In this document: positions 45,435 through 57,500 of the stretch, piece after piece
How positions within the stretch are numbered: position 1 is the stretch's first letter
Layout of the letters: each line of letters opens with the position of its first letter
NCBI GenBank assembly: GCA_002633025.1
Contig: NMRB01002666.1
Span: 30,320-94,319 of the forward strand
Direction of reading: 5' to 3'
Length of the DNA stretch: 64,000 nt
Source of the DNA: Notospermus geniculatus
Taxonomy: Eukaryota > Nemertea > Pilidiophora > Heteronemertea > Lineidae
Notes under the pieces: model-generated
The model's input: only the letters and a program-made list of their open reading frames with translations
Database searches by the model: none
What the model was told of the DNA's origin: nothing
Made by a program: the position numbers and the translations under genes

Positions 45435-46152
45435 CTGAAAGGAAGACATGGAAGATGATGAAGGATTGGGTTAATAATCAAAAGTGGCACAGTGGAACAG
45501 AACTGGTGGGCCTACTAGTGAGAGTACTGATGACTAGGGCTAGGCTAGCTTTCGAACCCATTTTCTTTTGTGAAGACACACACAACAAACAAACAAAGCT
45601 TTGTTAAAAAAAGCTGAACTTCAGAATCGCTATCAGAAGTGACGAACTCCACGGCGCACAAAGGAAATCTAGGGCCTATACTATTGTTTAATGTGGCTAG
45701 GCCTAATCCATCATTCTGTAACGGTGAGTGCACACACTACACAGACATGCACAGCACGCGCGGCACACAGGGATGACTGACACCGACCGCAAGCACGCGG
45801 CGCACACACACGCCACGCCGCGGCACGGGGGCTGAACTCATGCAGCTGAGCTGAGGATTTGTCACAGACTTCTCGCAAAATTGTGAACTAGGCCTACAGA
45901 GAACAAAGTCGAAAACGCCTTGTTGTTCATTTGATGCTACACATATCAAAATTATCTTACAATTATGAAATAATGGACAGAAGGAATGATTAATTGCCTA
46001 AAATGTATATTTATTGTTGGACGCTGAACAAGCGGCAGACCACGCCATTTTGCTTTGTCTAATTTAATTGACTGCGCATGCTCAGTTGTTCAAGTCGTCT
46101 TTGGGCGGCCGGCTTGGAAAGAGTGCCGAAAACAACAACCAAAGAAAAAAGG
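45435..46152. promoter_or_regulatory. bidirectional promoter region (zinc-finger locus / NUP43)
   Basis: The two start codons lie 722 bp apart in head-to-head orientation. The interval has a CpG-rich island (about 45735-45840). Near the NUP43 start it has an NRF1-like GCGCATGC (46073-46080) and a YY1-like ACGCCATTTTG (46042-46052, AAAATGGCGT on the other strand). These motifs typify constitutive TATA-less promoters. The start sites themselves are not mapped. Confidence 0.5.
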
Positions 46153-49100
46153 ATGAATGTGAAATTTGTCTCTCAGAAAATTAGCAAAATCCGCTGGAAA
46201 CCTGTGATAGATCATGTGTTACACGATTCAGACACTTTTGCCACTGGGAGTTGGGACTGTGAGGTGAATTCAGAAAACATTAGGCCTAGGCCTAGTCGTA
46301 ACTGGTAACAGGCCGGGAAGATTGCCACCCCAAAGAGGAAAGTGTTCAACAAACCACGACCATAGAAAACATGGAAGATTTACTACAGCAACAGCGTGCT
46401 TCAAAAAAACATCCACACCAAAACCTAGGCCTAGACCTGTGTACATGCTATAGGCCTACCGCCTACCGGTAGACCCCATGCGCATACTACTAGGCTGTTA
46501 GTGTTAGGCCTACAGGGCTTTCATTCTAAACTCGTTCCTACGCAATATCTGTTCGGTATATTCCAAAAACATACAAGAACTGGCATTTAAACTTTAGCTA
46601 GGCCTATACCAAACCGAAGCCAACTAGGCCAGGCCTAGCCTAATAGCTCCGATTCGGTGCAACAGTGTCCCGATTCGGTGTTCTTACAAACCGTCCCACG
46701 CCTAAACGGAACGAGTTTAGAATCTCTGATCAGTGCCAGAATAAGGTTGTCGATTGTACAATAATACGATTTCCTATGATGAGTAGGCTATGGAGTGTGC
46801 CATGGTCTGGAGTGACGTCATCACTTTCAATCGGGGATTCTACTTTAGCCCCTAAACCTGCTTGACAATATGAATCATAGCTCTTTGACGTAAACCTGTT
46901 CCATAGAATAGGTCTGGGCCTAAATTAAATATTGTGCGAGACAAAAATAGGCCAAGCATCATGAAAACTGTCCGCTTACTCTCTGAATTAAATATTATGT
47001 ATTTTTTCAGCCAGCTTCAAATCGTGTGAGCATTTGGTTGTTGGAAACAGAGGAAAATCGAAGGGATGCTCTGAATAATGGCGATGCTATCCCTGACAAT
47101 GATCCCCAGTTGATGTGTGATGCCCGTCATGATGGAGATGTCACAGATCTTCAGGTAAATGATGGCTCATGAATGATTGATAGGCCTATTTCATTTTTGG
47201 TAACTGCTCCCCAAAGCAGAAGACTAAATTCACATGTCCCAGGTGCAGTTGGGTCATTTTCCAATCATTATACATTACCTATCTCTAAGATTGATTGGTA
47301 AAATTACTCCAAAAATATATTCCCCTGACAATATTTGATGAGTTGCTGTATACTCTGACTTTCTTTTTCTAGTATATGACTCAGGAGTTATTGGTTAGTG
47401 CTGGATCGACTGGAAATGTGACTCTCTACAAGCACAACAGTAATACCCATGTAAGTTTTCAAGGAGATTGATTATTCAGTCAGGACTGGGAATACCGGTA
47501 TGTCATAGAAAATACGATTGTAACTTAAACAATATCTGTGCTATCATTCTGATATTAACCTGAAAATGTCACACTGTGTGTGGACAATCAGAAGGTCGAA
47601 ATTATTGATTTATTATAGGTTGGAATAGAAATGAAAAAGCCATAATAAAATCTTCCTTTCAGTCATTAGAAATGCAGCAGGTATGGCAGCAGGCTCACCG
47701 ATATATCAGTGGTTGTGCTCCAGCGACATCTGTAGCAACCAGAGACACAGATGTGGTGGTATCAGGTGGAGAGGATGGACGAATCAATGTGCTCAGACTT
47801 GGTGAAACACAACCAGAGCGAGTCATAGGTGAGAGAGAAACGAACTTCCAATCCCTTTCTTGATAGACATGCATCATGATTGAAATCATTATTAGGCCTA
47901 ATCATCAAGAATATTATGGATCAAGAGCATTGCAACACTTTCTCAACCCAAGCTAAGTAATGTTTCTGTGGTGATGTAAGCTGCCATTTAAACTGATATC
48001 AATTGTTTCCTTTCCAGAAAAAGCGGATAGTTGTACAATCAATGCCCTGATGTTTCTGAAACATTTTGAAGTGATCGCCATAAATTCTATTGGACAGCTA
48101 AAAGTATGGGATCTGCGGGTTGAGGGTAATGAACCTGCAAGAATATTTAAACTGTAGGTACCGGTATACCTGGCTTTTATCACTCTTGAAGAATCGGTTT
48201 GTTGTCCATCTACAGACTGGCCCAATAAGAATGTTCCCTGAACAATAACTAGTCTGTTGTTCTATGATTGTCCTTTGGGACATTCTTGTTTGACCACCAT
48301 GTATTATGTTCGTATTTGATGTAATTCAATTGATGAACTTGACAGGTGCAATATCTCTCCTTCAGCACTGGTGATAAAATGGTGCCCCTGCACTGCATTG
48401 ATAAGCATCCTACTCAGCCTCATATTATGGCGACGGGAGGGCAGGATGGCAACCTGTCTACGTGGGATATGAGGCAAGAGAAATGTCCTGTCATGATGCT
48501 AATGGAGGGACACTCATCTGACAGTAAGTAAACTGTTGAAGCCTCAGAAGAAGAGGTCGTATCCAGTTTGGGAAAGCAGCAATGCAAAGCAATAAAGTAG
48601 TAGTAGACAACTTATGGATAGGTCTCTAATTCATTATACCACTCTTTGTTGAAGGCACTTCATTGCAGATGTTCTAACCTGAAATATTTTGTCCTTCCAG
48701 TGTGGGAAGTACGGTTTCATCGGGCCAATCCAAATCACCTTTTCACGTGTTCAGAAGATGGTTCAGTTTGGCATTGGGATTGCAGCGGAGTGACATCAAC
48801 CATGCCTATAACGTCAGGAGTTGGACTCGGAGGTGAGTGCCGTACATGGCAGCATCATTTTCAATCTTGAAACCAGTGTACTCGTACCTATTGCACAAGT
48901 CCCTGTAGATTAGTAGATTACTGTGTACTTTGAAGCTGATTCAGTCTGTAGTGAGAAGACTCATGGACACTATTAAGTGAGAGGGTTGTCAGAATCGTGC
49001 TGTGGAAATAAGGAATGATTTGATAAAGAATGTGTCTCGTGAACACAGGATTCTCTGTGCTCTTCGCTTTTCTTTTCAAGGGAAGTTATGCTATAAATTT

Positions 49101-49544
49101 CCCTTGGCATTCAGAAAACAAATATCATCGGAACAATAGCTGTATTGTTGACCAGTTGTTCAAGTGACATTTTTTTCTGAAACACCTGTAGTTCTTATAT
49201 CAGGCTAAATCTGTTCGTGCCGTTGTTTAGTAGATGATCGTGTTGATTGTTGTGCCTTAGTATCTCTTTGGATGTTGGTGAAACTGTCATTGGGAAAACT
49301 CAACTCCATTCTGATCTCATCATTCCTTGCAGGCATCATGCCTCTTCCTACCCCTCGTCCAACAGCAACCACCGGAAATCCATGGACAGCAAGTGAATCT
49401 TCAAAACACCGCATGGAAGTCAATGATATTCTCCCAGGAAACAACAACATGCCAATCAATACACTAGATGTAGATGGAAACACGTTGATATGTGGTAGTG
49501 ACAATGAAGCTGTATTTGTTGTGCCTGGGCTGGCTTTACGGTAG
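46153..49544 (+). CDS. NUP43: nucleoporin NUP43
   Basis: NUP43 is a WD40 beta-propeller subunit of the Y (NUP107-160) complex, the scaffold ring of the nuclear pore; in mitosis that complex also acts at kinetochores. Coding exons are 46153-46263, 47011-47154, 47373-47450, 47663-47828, 48018-48153, 48366-48523, 48701-48832 and 49333-49544. Phases close to 378 aa, against about 380 aa in vertebrates. Landmark matches are KFVSQKISKIRWKP, FATGSWD, SGGEDGRINVLR, INSIGQLKVWDLR, VPLHCIDKHPTQPH, ATGGQDGNLSTWDMRQ, LFTCSEDGSVWHWD and INTLDVDGNTLICGSDNEA. The exon 5 donor is the less usual ACT/GTAGGT, chosen because it alone avoids a stop and restores the LTGD junction. The gene looks intact and single-copy, with a stray fragment of intron 1 and exon 2 at 61783-62456. 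Confidence 0.97.
46482..47071 (+). repeat. NUP43 intron 1/exon 2 segment duplicated 15 kb away
   Basis: The 590 bp from GCATACTACTAGGCTGTT to GATGCTC recur at 61783-62456 with small indels. The copy ends in mid-exon with no terminal repeats, so the mechanism is not a simple cut-and-paste. Confidence 0.85.
48217..48299. mobile_element. decayed hairpin MITE in NUP43 intron 5
   Basis: TGGCCCAATAAGAATGTTCC and CCTTTGGGACATTCTTGTTT form an imperfect fold-back about 83 bp long. Word order resembles the 43603-43682 hairpin. Confidence 0.5.
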
Positions 49545-49822
49545 GCCTAGCCCAGTTCCAGAATTAGTGGTCTGGGACTGAGAATAATGAGTATGAGTGC
49601 ACTTCCAATTTGAGGGCCTGGTCTCACATCACAGAGCTCTTTTAAAAGATTTATTGAACTAGACAATAGTTTCAAGCCGACCTTATGGCCTCTACTGCCA
49701 ACTCAGGATTGCATTTACACTGCCATTCATGCTGTTGTGAAGTTTGTAGTGACATTTGGAAAATCAGCTGTTCTTGCAAAAGAATTTCTTTCAATTCATC
49801 ATGAGACTATTTGCATTTTCAT

Positions 49823-49828
49823 AATAAA
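49823..49828 (+). terminator. candidate poly(A) signal for NUP43
   Basis: AATAAA 280 bp after the NUP43 stop, inside a convergent arrangement. The minus-strand gene ending at 49959 has its own AATAAA (TTTATT on +) at 49650-49655, so the two 3' UTRs probably overlap. Confidence 0.4.
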
Positions 49829-49958
49829 TTCATTGGTAACATTATCATAGTCTTCTCTCCCCTGTCGATGGCCGTTATTACTGTTCAGCAGTTTTGCTGT
49901 TTTGTTAATGTTAAGCAGCTCTGCTGTTTTGTTGATGTCCAGCGATTCTGCTGCTTTG

Positions 49959-50974
49959 TCATGACTCCATTGGAACCATTTGATTAACATGGATGTTAAA
50001 ATGGGTACTGTAATTTTTAGCAAATAAATATCCATCATTATCAAAGGCATAATGACCACGGACACGTACCTGGGTGTGATACTTTGGATGAATTATTGAA
50101 CTTCTAGTCAAGTTACGAGGCAATTCAAAACTGTAAATTAGTCTTGGCAACCACTGTCCTTTCAATGTCCTGAAGGCTACCACAAATATTCTATAGTTTC
50201 TCAACTGATGAATAACTTGGAGCCTTTGAAGTGGATGTTTCAAGCCCTTTGGTTCCAATTCAAAACCATGTCCATAGTCACCAGTACCTCTCTTGGGATA
50301 CAACCATAAAGCAGGTCGTGTTTTTCCTGGTTGGTTTGGTTTTAACTGTAGTGACACGAGGATGTCCTTAGACCATAGCAACATTTCGCATTGAAAATAA
50401 TTGGCAACAGAACAGTGGTCACGAAGCAAAAAGACCTTCCTACATCGAATAAGGTGCATTGTACCTGGTATTTGCTTGTAGCTTATTTCACAAATCTTGA
50501 GCACAAATTTACACTTCGTGGTATTGTTAATCATCCTAATCTTAATGAGCACCATGGCATATGTTGTTTTGTTTGAAAATGGAGTGACGAAGTCTATGAA
50601 CGGAACTTCCACGTTTGGGATGATGATCCGTGCAACTTGTTGGCAATTTTTGACGGTAATTACCGCCAGATGTTGCCCGTGTTTTGTCCTTCTTTTAACA
50701 ATCAAATCACTGTTATAACGTGTAGGTTTTAATTCAGCTTGCTCTTCACAACATGAGTTAACTCGAAACGGATAGCCAGACTTCTCCACAGTATTGTCCC
50801 ACCTATAGCTTGTAATAATTGTCTTGGGATAAGTTCCCCGTCTGTCGACAATGACAACCAGTACTAGAAGATTAACAGCGAAGAATAAATAGTTTTCTCT
50901 ATCGATGTGTGGACGTCCTTTTGGAACTGGTATCTTCTCCTTCAGTACATACGTACCAGGAATCCTTGCTGAAG
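49959..50974 (-). CDS. unrecognised protein, probable terminal exon with hydrophobic segment
   Basis: A minus-strand frame runs from a good acceptor (TTACTTCTTCAG before 50974, phase 1) through IPGTYVLKEKIPVPKG to the stop at 49959, about 338 aa. It has no in-frame ATG near its start, so an upstream exon is required. NYLFFAVNLLVLVVIV near residue 25 is hydrophobic enough for a membrane segment or a buried strand. The rest has scattered Cys and N-x-S/T sites (NKT, NTT, NLT, NYS), as expected of an extracellular or lumenal domain. I cannot name the family. The signal-peptide exon at 52223-52573 may belong to the same gene but ends in phase 0, so at least one exon between them would be missing. 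Confidence 0.5.
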
Positions 50975-51131
50975 AAGTAAATACCTTTGTTTAACTGATT
51001 TCATTTTTGCCATTCTCAAAAACCTCCCATCGTTGTCTGTTTTTATTGCTAGAAACGACATCTCATGGCCACAGCATTAATTGGACTGTGGGAGTGGCAC
51101 AATAGATACTACTCTGTGCCTGTCGGGTTGT

Positions 51132-51328
51132 GCCTCTTTAGACCTTGGAGGAAGTCAGTATAATTCCTCCAAGTTTAGACCAATCTCTTGACGATTTTAT
51201 GATGGAGAGGGTGACTGGACCTGAATTGTCATTTGTTACAGATTACATCATTGGCCAACAAAATGATTCAATTGGCAGCGAGATTTTTATTCGGCTTTTC
51301 CAAGCTTACTGGTCTTTATTATGGAAGG
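51132..51328 (+). CDS. possible isolated coding exon
   Basis: The acceptor TGCCTCTTTAG, an open frame TLEEVSIIPPSLDQSLDDFM ... LFQAYWSLLWK, and the donor AAG/GTACCA bracket 197 nt. Amino-acid composition is protein-like, but no neighbours in phase were found and no family is recognised. It would lie antisense in the intron of the minus-strand gene. It may be a fragment of a dead gene. Confidence 0.25.
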
Positions 51329-51404
51329 TACCAATAGCAAATGCAAAATAATCATTTCTGTACTTGCCAATCATTCCCTGGAGAATGAATGCAGATATGA
51401 GAAG

Positions 51405-51580
51405 GGAAGTAAGAGAAAAGGGCAATATCATGACAGAAAGCAATACCTGTGAGAAAAGAAAATGGCAATAGTCAAGAGAGAAAGGCAATATCCATGAAAA
51501 AAGGGGAATACTCAAGAGATAGGGGCAATATTCAGAAAGGAGAAAGAAGCAAGAGAAAAGGGCAAAGGCAATTATCCTGG
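51405..51580. repeat. degenerate purine-rich minisatellite
   Basis: About six imperfect units of roughly 25-30 bp built from AGAGAAAAGGGCAATATC. Open frames across this tract on both strands are products of its composition. Confidence 0.6.
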
Positions 51581-52222
51581 ATGAACCAATCTCTTTTAAC
51601 AGCTGCTTGGTTGAGAGGAACGGTTGCTGGTGAATATCAGAATCGGATCTTGACGAGATCAACTTGAAGAAGCCATGGTTGGATGGACGTCACTGCGACT
51701 TCCAAACGGCGATGTCCGTTTTCATGAAAAACGTATAATTGCTAGAACAACTTTACAAACCTATGGTAGGACGTCACTACATTCGATTTGGCGCAAGCAG
51801 TGAGTTACCACCCTAGGTTTTGCAGGTTGCCATATTTAGAGCATAATTTTTGTGGTCTGTACTGAAATTCATTACCACTATTCTTCATTTGTAATTAGAA
51901 AAGCCGGTTTACTATGCCTATCCAACTGTCGGATCACAATCTGAATGAATAGGCCGGTTGGTTGAAGACGACTGCAGGATTCGTTGCGTCCCTCCCGTCT
52001 ATCAACGAAAACTACATGTACCAAAAACATTTCTGATGTGATGGGTACATGTTGTCCCAGAGGACTTATGTCCTAAAGGTTGTTGGATTTGAATGACAAA
52101 CGGATATAATTCGGCTCATAAGAACACCCATTGGCGGGTTCAAAAGGAAACCAGACGAGGGTCTCATGTGCTTATCTCTTGCCGCACGACTCTCCCGTAC
52201 GAATCCAGACACCGACACGTAC

Positions 52223-52573
52223 CTTCTGCATCATAAACGTACCCGTACCCATAATTTCGGCGTGAAATTTATCATTTTTCATTTGTTTTAAAAACGAGAC
52301 ATATTGATGAGGCGCGCAAATCCCTCTCAAGCGATGGTAAGCGAATAATTCTTTCCTGGTGTCGCTGAAACATTTCCAAGCACATTGCAAAATCGACCCA
52401 GCGCGGAAATACTCCGTGAACGATGACAGGTCGTACGATCTCCGACCGGGGGGTATTAATACGTATTTTGTCGTGATAACACTTTCTACACACAAAGCTA
52501 AGTTCAAACCGACCAGTAAGACAGTAAACGGGTAGATCCCGACGATACGGAGGCGGCAGGACGACATTCTCAT
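52223..52573 (-). CDS. first exon of a secreted/membrane protein with PAN/apple-like domain
   Basis: ATG at 52573 (a second at 52567). A signal peptide (RIVGIYPFTVLLVGLNLALC, cleavage probably near CVES) is followed by a domain with the PAN/apple pattern: a Ser-x3-Cys-x3-Cys start (SILQCAWKCFSD), an aromatic FAY core and a later Cys (RGICAPHQY). The exon ends at a strong donor (CAGAAG/GTACGT), phase 0, after 117 codons. PAN folds bind proteins or sugars in extracellular proteins. The partner exons are uncertain; 49959-50974 is a candidate terminal exon. Confidence 0.5.
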
Positions 52574-53292
52574 TGCTGCAACATTCAATTTCGTCTGTCT
52601 CTGGGGTAGGCACGGGCTTCTCAAAAAGGACAGCCAAATTGACCTAAGGTCCCGCCGACATCTCACCAACAAAACCCAATGCCTGTCCAGACAAGCTGCG
52701 TGCCTCCGTCTTCGCACGACCACAACGAATACGTCATGGTAAGTACGTAGCATGTCGATACCACATCAACGAGTCCTCCAATTTCCATTTTGCATTGCAT
52801 TGACGATCTCTTGTGAAGGACGACTGCGGGTGTGAAAGTCGCCCGGAGAGAGTCCTTCCTCTCACACCATTTTGTGTCACTGTCACCTTCAGCAGTTCAG
52901 CGTGTCAGGTGAGAATCGGGTTTCAGAGCATGAGCGTGTGGGGTTCGATTGGATATCTATCAAAACCTGGCATGGGCAGATAGATCCTCCAAACCCTGGA
53001 GCCTTCAAGAAACGTGCAAGTTGTTGATGGAGCTTTGAAAGAGACTGCGAACGCAACAATAATGTATGCTCCACCTCATCTCCGCTCCATACGTTTGCCG
53101 AAAACGAGAACCCCACGACCGAGAAAGTCCTTGAAGCCGCCGTTTTCGAGTCGACAACAAACGCGGCGACAATTGAGTGGTTGTAAAATCAATGGGCAAT
53201 ACTATCAACTCTAGCGATATCGAAGCTTATCGATAGTAAATGTGTTTTACCCCTTTTTTTAAATTTCCATTTTCAGTCTTTTTAGGCCATGT

Positions 53293-53373
53293 TGGAAACA
53301 ACTGACGAGAATTATGATGAAAGAATATTCTTTCATCATTTTCTTTCACCATTATTCTCGTCAATTGTTTCCA
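53293..53373. mobile_element. hairpin element with heat-shock-element-like centre
   Basis: Arms TGGAAACAACTGACGAGAAT... and ...ATTCTCGTCAATTGTTTCCA (a few mismatches) flank GAAAGAATATTCTTTC (about 53320-53335), which contains a perfect nGAAnnTTCn pair. It lies 1.2 kb before the HSP70 start. Regulatory use is speculative. Confidence 0.55.
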
Positions 53374-53559
53374 CTTCGCAAAATATCGATCTTCTTGTCG
53401 AATGACGTACATGTATTACTTTTTTCGTGATTGAAAACTACAATTCTTTTTACAGGGCGTATCGAGAAAAAACATTGAACGAGGGAAAACGACGAAAGAT
53501 GGTATGTTTCTCGAATGCTCTGTGTGAAGTTTGCAAGACCAGTGTGGTGATTCAAACAC

Positions 53560-53762
53560 AAAATTATTTTATTCGTACGCGATTTTACTCATGCATAACT
53601 AATCGTGTTGACTATTTTTACAGTTGTTTAGGGAAATAGAAGGGGTGACAGCTTATTACGTAATCACCCGTCACCCCTTCCATTTACCAGATGAACTGCG
53701 AATGCGACAAGCACCATTAGTTATGCATCAACGACTTCGCGTACGAATAAAATAAGTTGTTC
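53560..53762. mobile_element. large fold-back element
   Basis: Arms of about 47 bp (AATTATTTTATTCGTACGCG ... GCATAACTAAT, and reverse complement at 53711-53759) enclose a second hairpin built on AAGGGGTGAC / GTCACCCCTT. This is a nested palindrome, non-coding. Confidence 0.6.
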
Positions 53763-54550
53763 GTGTGCGTGTCCGTGACATTTGAACCTTACTTGAACTT
53801 TCTGTCACAGATGGCCAAAGAATGATAAACAGTCACAATTAATAACACAAAAGGACAAGGAATAAACGCCACATTTGGCCAACGAGTCATTCATGTAGCG
53901 CCCCGTGTGGCTCAGATGGTCACGCTGCATGGACGACATTCGTTATAACACACTATTGGTGTATACAAGGAGGTATAAAATCTTATTTTATACCTCTCAT
54001 GGTGTACACAAAATCTTAATACGCGTCAAAAGCCGAACTGAACAGGTCAAACCCGAGGTCAAAGAGCAGCTTTGTTGCATTCGACTCAGTACCTGGTAAC
54101 CTTTTCCTGGGCTATTCAAAGTGTAAGCGAAGGAGACTCCTTTCTGCAAAAGTGGTCAAAATTGTTCCAACCTCATCACCCGAATCACTGGCGACTTCGT
54201 AATCTGAGAAAAACGACAGGCCTACTCATGGTAAGTAGGCTAGGGTAGATCAACATCATCAAAATGCAGCAGCAAGGGGTGCTGTAACCTAGTTGCAGCT
54301 GTGGCATTGCTTTGCTCTTGTTTGGTTAAAGCGCCTGGTAGAAAAACTACATGTACATGTACATGTACATGTACTGGTGATCAACCAGAAGCATGTTTTG
54401 ACGTAACATGTAATCTGTGTAAAACTCACAGACCTTTATGTAGGCCTATTACTATACACTATGAATAAATAAGTGTTGTCTATGACTTTACGAAGGGTGG
54501 AAAACAGCTATCGCCGATGAAGATGTCTTCTTGATTTAATCACAGGCAAA

Positions 54551-57500
54551 ATGGCTAAACACCCAGCGATCGGAGTTGATCTTGGCACCTCAAACTCCAG
54601 CGTCGGTGTATTCCGGAATAGCAAGGTGGAGATCATACCAGACGATGAGGGCAACCGGTCAATACCCAGCTACGTTGCCTTCAACAACTACGAAAGGCTG
54701 GTCGGACACGCAGCAAGAAACCAGATGGACAGGAACCCAACGAACACGATTTACGGTACAGTAAACCAGAGAGCCGGCAGGAGTCTGCACTTACACCCGC
54801 CAAAGATTCTTTCCTGTCGTAGATATTCTAGAAGATCATCCTTCACGATTATGTTTCTGCTGGCCAGCAATTTGGAACGTGCGACGCAGGAGGAACCGAA
54901 AATGGTTTACATCACCATTTCGTTTCTTATTCAGGTTTGAAACGCCTGATTGGTCGCCGGACGTCGGACTCCATCGTTCAAGACGACAAGATGCACTGGC
55001 CTTTCGAAGTGGTCGATGAAGCTGGACAGTCCAAGGTCAAGACGGAGTACAAAGGCGAAATCAAGACATTCTACCCGGAGGAGATAACGGGCATGATTCT
55101 TAAAAAGCTGAAGACAATGGCAGAAACATTTCTCGGGACGGTGAGCTTTATTCGGTAACCAGATAACAGACTCAAACCGAGGTCGAACACCCGTTTTCTG
55201 CGAATCATTCGCCAATCCCCTACCATTGTTGAGATTTTCTCAACAACGAATCGCTAGGTCAGCAAGGTGTCGGCCACCATGCAGAATCTTGGGAGACATT
55301 CTCTCTGCCATATCCCAACCTTTGTGTCAATGACGAGAATTCGATAGCGAACCATAATTTGACCAGTGTTGACCGGAAGTTACACTCTTTTCCAGCAAGT
55401 TACTGACGCCGTCGTAAGCGTTCCCGCAAACTTCAACGACTCCCAGAGACAGGCAACCATTGATGCTGGTAAGATAGCTGGACTGAACATCATGCAGGTC
55501 ATCAATGAACCAACCGCTGTTGGTATAACTCACAGCATGAATAAAAGGAATAAGATGGTAAGATTCAGATGAGACTCTTGACACTCTATGTGTTATGGCG
55601 ACACCCGATAGGTATACGTTGTAAAACTGATTTCATATCTTTCAGTCACCAACAGAAAAAGCCGTCGTAATAATAGACATAGGAGGGGGTACCTTTGATG
55701 CCTCGGTTCTGACCATACACAATGGAACTATACAGGTCAAAGCAACAAGTGGCTGCACTCATTTGGGAGGAGATGATTTTGACAACCGAATGGTAGAACA
55801 CTTTGTGAAAGAATTCAGAAGGAAGTACGGCAAAGACCTCAACACCAATAAACGTTCCGTTAGCAGGCTTCGCAACGCCTGTGAACGGGCAAAGAGGACC
55901 TTGTCAACAAGCCAAGAAGCAACGATTGATCTGGACGCTCTGTATGAAGGCATTGACTTCCGTTCGTCAATCACGAAAGCTAGGTGAGTTTGGCTCTCAA
56001 CAGGCAGTTTTAATACCATTGTTGGTTTCCTTTCTACTTACACGCTGGACTAGCGATACCAATGATTGCCAAAATACTTTTCAACGACCGAGAGCCAATT
56101 TGCGCGAGAAAAATCAACGCACTTTCATTTGTAACGTCTCTGCTTCTCACTCTCTAATTCCCAGATTTGAATACATCAATAACGATTTGTTTAACAACAT
56201 CCAAAGCCTGGTGAAAGATCTTGTCACCAACAATGCCGGACTGCTTAGCTTAGATCAGATTGACGAGGTTGTCCTCGTCGGTGGCTCGACAACGATTCCG
56301 AAGATCAGGAGCAGTTTAGCTGACCTCTTCCGGAAGGCGAATTTAAGGAGGGTTGATTCTGATGACGCAGTTGTGCATGGAGCAGGTAAAGATAATTTCC
56401 AGCTAAAACTTGTCATAAGGCACCTCTCCTCACATTATCTCGTGGAATATGGTTTTCCCCAGCATCAAAGTTCTCTACCGTACTGATGTATGTATTGTTT
56501 TGAAGACAACCCATTCTATCATATACGTATGATCCTTGTCATATCTTCAGCTGTCGTAGCTGCTATCTTGAATGGAGAGGCTGATGAAGCCGTCAATGAC
56601 CTGATAGTGATAGATATCGTCCCACGGAGTATAATGGTTGAACCAATACATGTACCTGGCGACCATCAGAACCCATTAATACTCAAGGTCAGTTGATCTT
56701 TCAGGCACGATACCACTTGTTGGTGAACAGACAAGTTTGATATCCCACGCAAATCGCCTTAAACCTTCAGCTTTGATGTCATTTAGAGGTTGAGAGCGTG
56801 CAAGACGGGTTGCCGAACACATCCTCTGTTCCCTGTCAGCCCACTCTACAACAGAGCTTCCAAACCACCATAGGCCTACAGTCACCCGCTCGATATTTTT
56901 CCTTTCTTCTTCAGCGTTACACGACGGTTCCCAAAGACCGTTCACTTTCGTTTTCCACCTCCTCTGAAAACCAATCATGCATCGTGTTACACGTCCGCGA
57001 AGGCGAACATGCTAGAGTAAAAACGAACAACCTTATTGGCATATTTGAATTGACGGGTATCCCTCCAGCGCCAAGTGAAGTGCCCACGATTATCGATGTC
57101 AAGTTTCATTTTGACGCCAGTGGAATCGTCACTCTCACGGCGCAGACGGTTGAATCAGGCAGCACCATCGGGGCAAAGACAATCAGCATCACAAGCGACA
57201 AAGGTATCAAAGAGTTCGTCTTTGCGATATCTTGTGGTATTCTTTATGTTTTAGAACAGATTTCTCAGATGTGAAACAAAATTAGCCCAACACCGTTTGG
57301 TCAGTACTCGTGTATCAAAAGTAATCAATTTCATCAATCCCAGGTAAGCTCACAGAGGAACAAATCAAACGACTGGCGAATGATGCCAAGCAACAGGAAG
57401 ACGATGAACGAGCCGAGAGGAGTCGATGGGACGCGAGGAATATGGTTGAAGAGTACGTGCATTCTGTCAAGTCCATTGTGAACGACAAGAGGCTCAGGGG

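Larger units (their letters stand above)
52574..54545. other. intergenic region upstream of HSP70
   Basis: I see no gene. It contains hairpins (53293-53373, 53560-53762, 53958-54013), one with a heat-shock-element-like GAAAGAATATTCTTTC core, and an ACATGT tandem run at about 54349-54372. Confidence 0.5.

Noticed and set aside
51306-51662. Minus-strand hydrophobic 118-aa frame as a membrane protein
   Set aside because: Most of it is the reverse reading of a purine-rich minisatellite, which yields Leu/Phe/Ser runs by composition.
54349-54372. ACATGT tandem repeat as a regulatory element
   Set aside because: A simple hexanucleotide repeat of a kind common in marine invertebrate genomes; no evidence of function.
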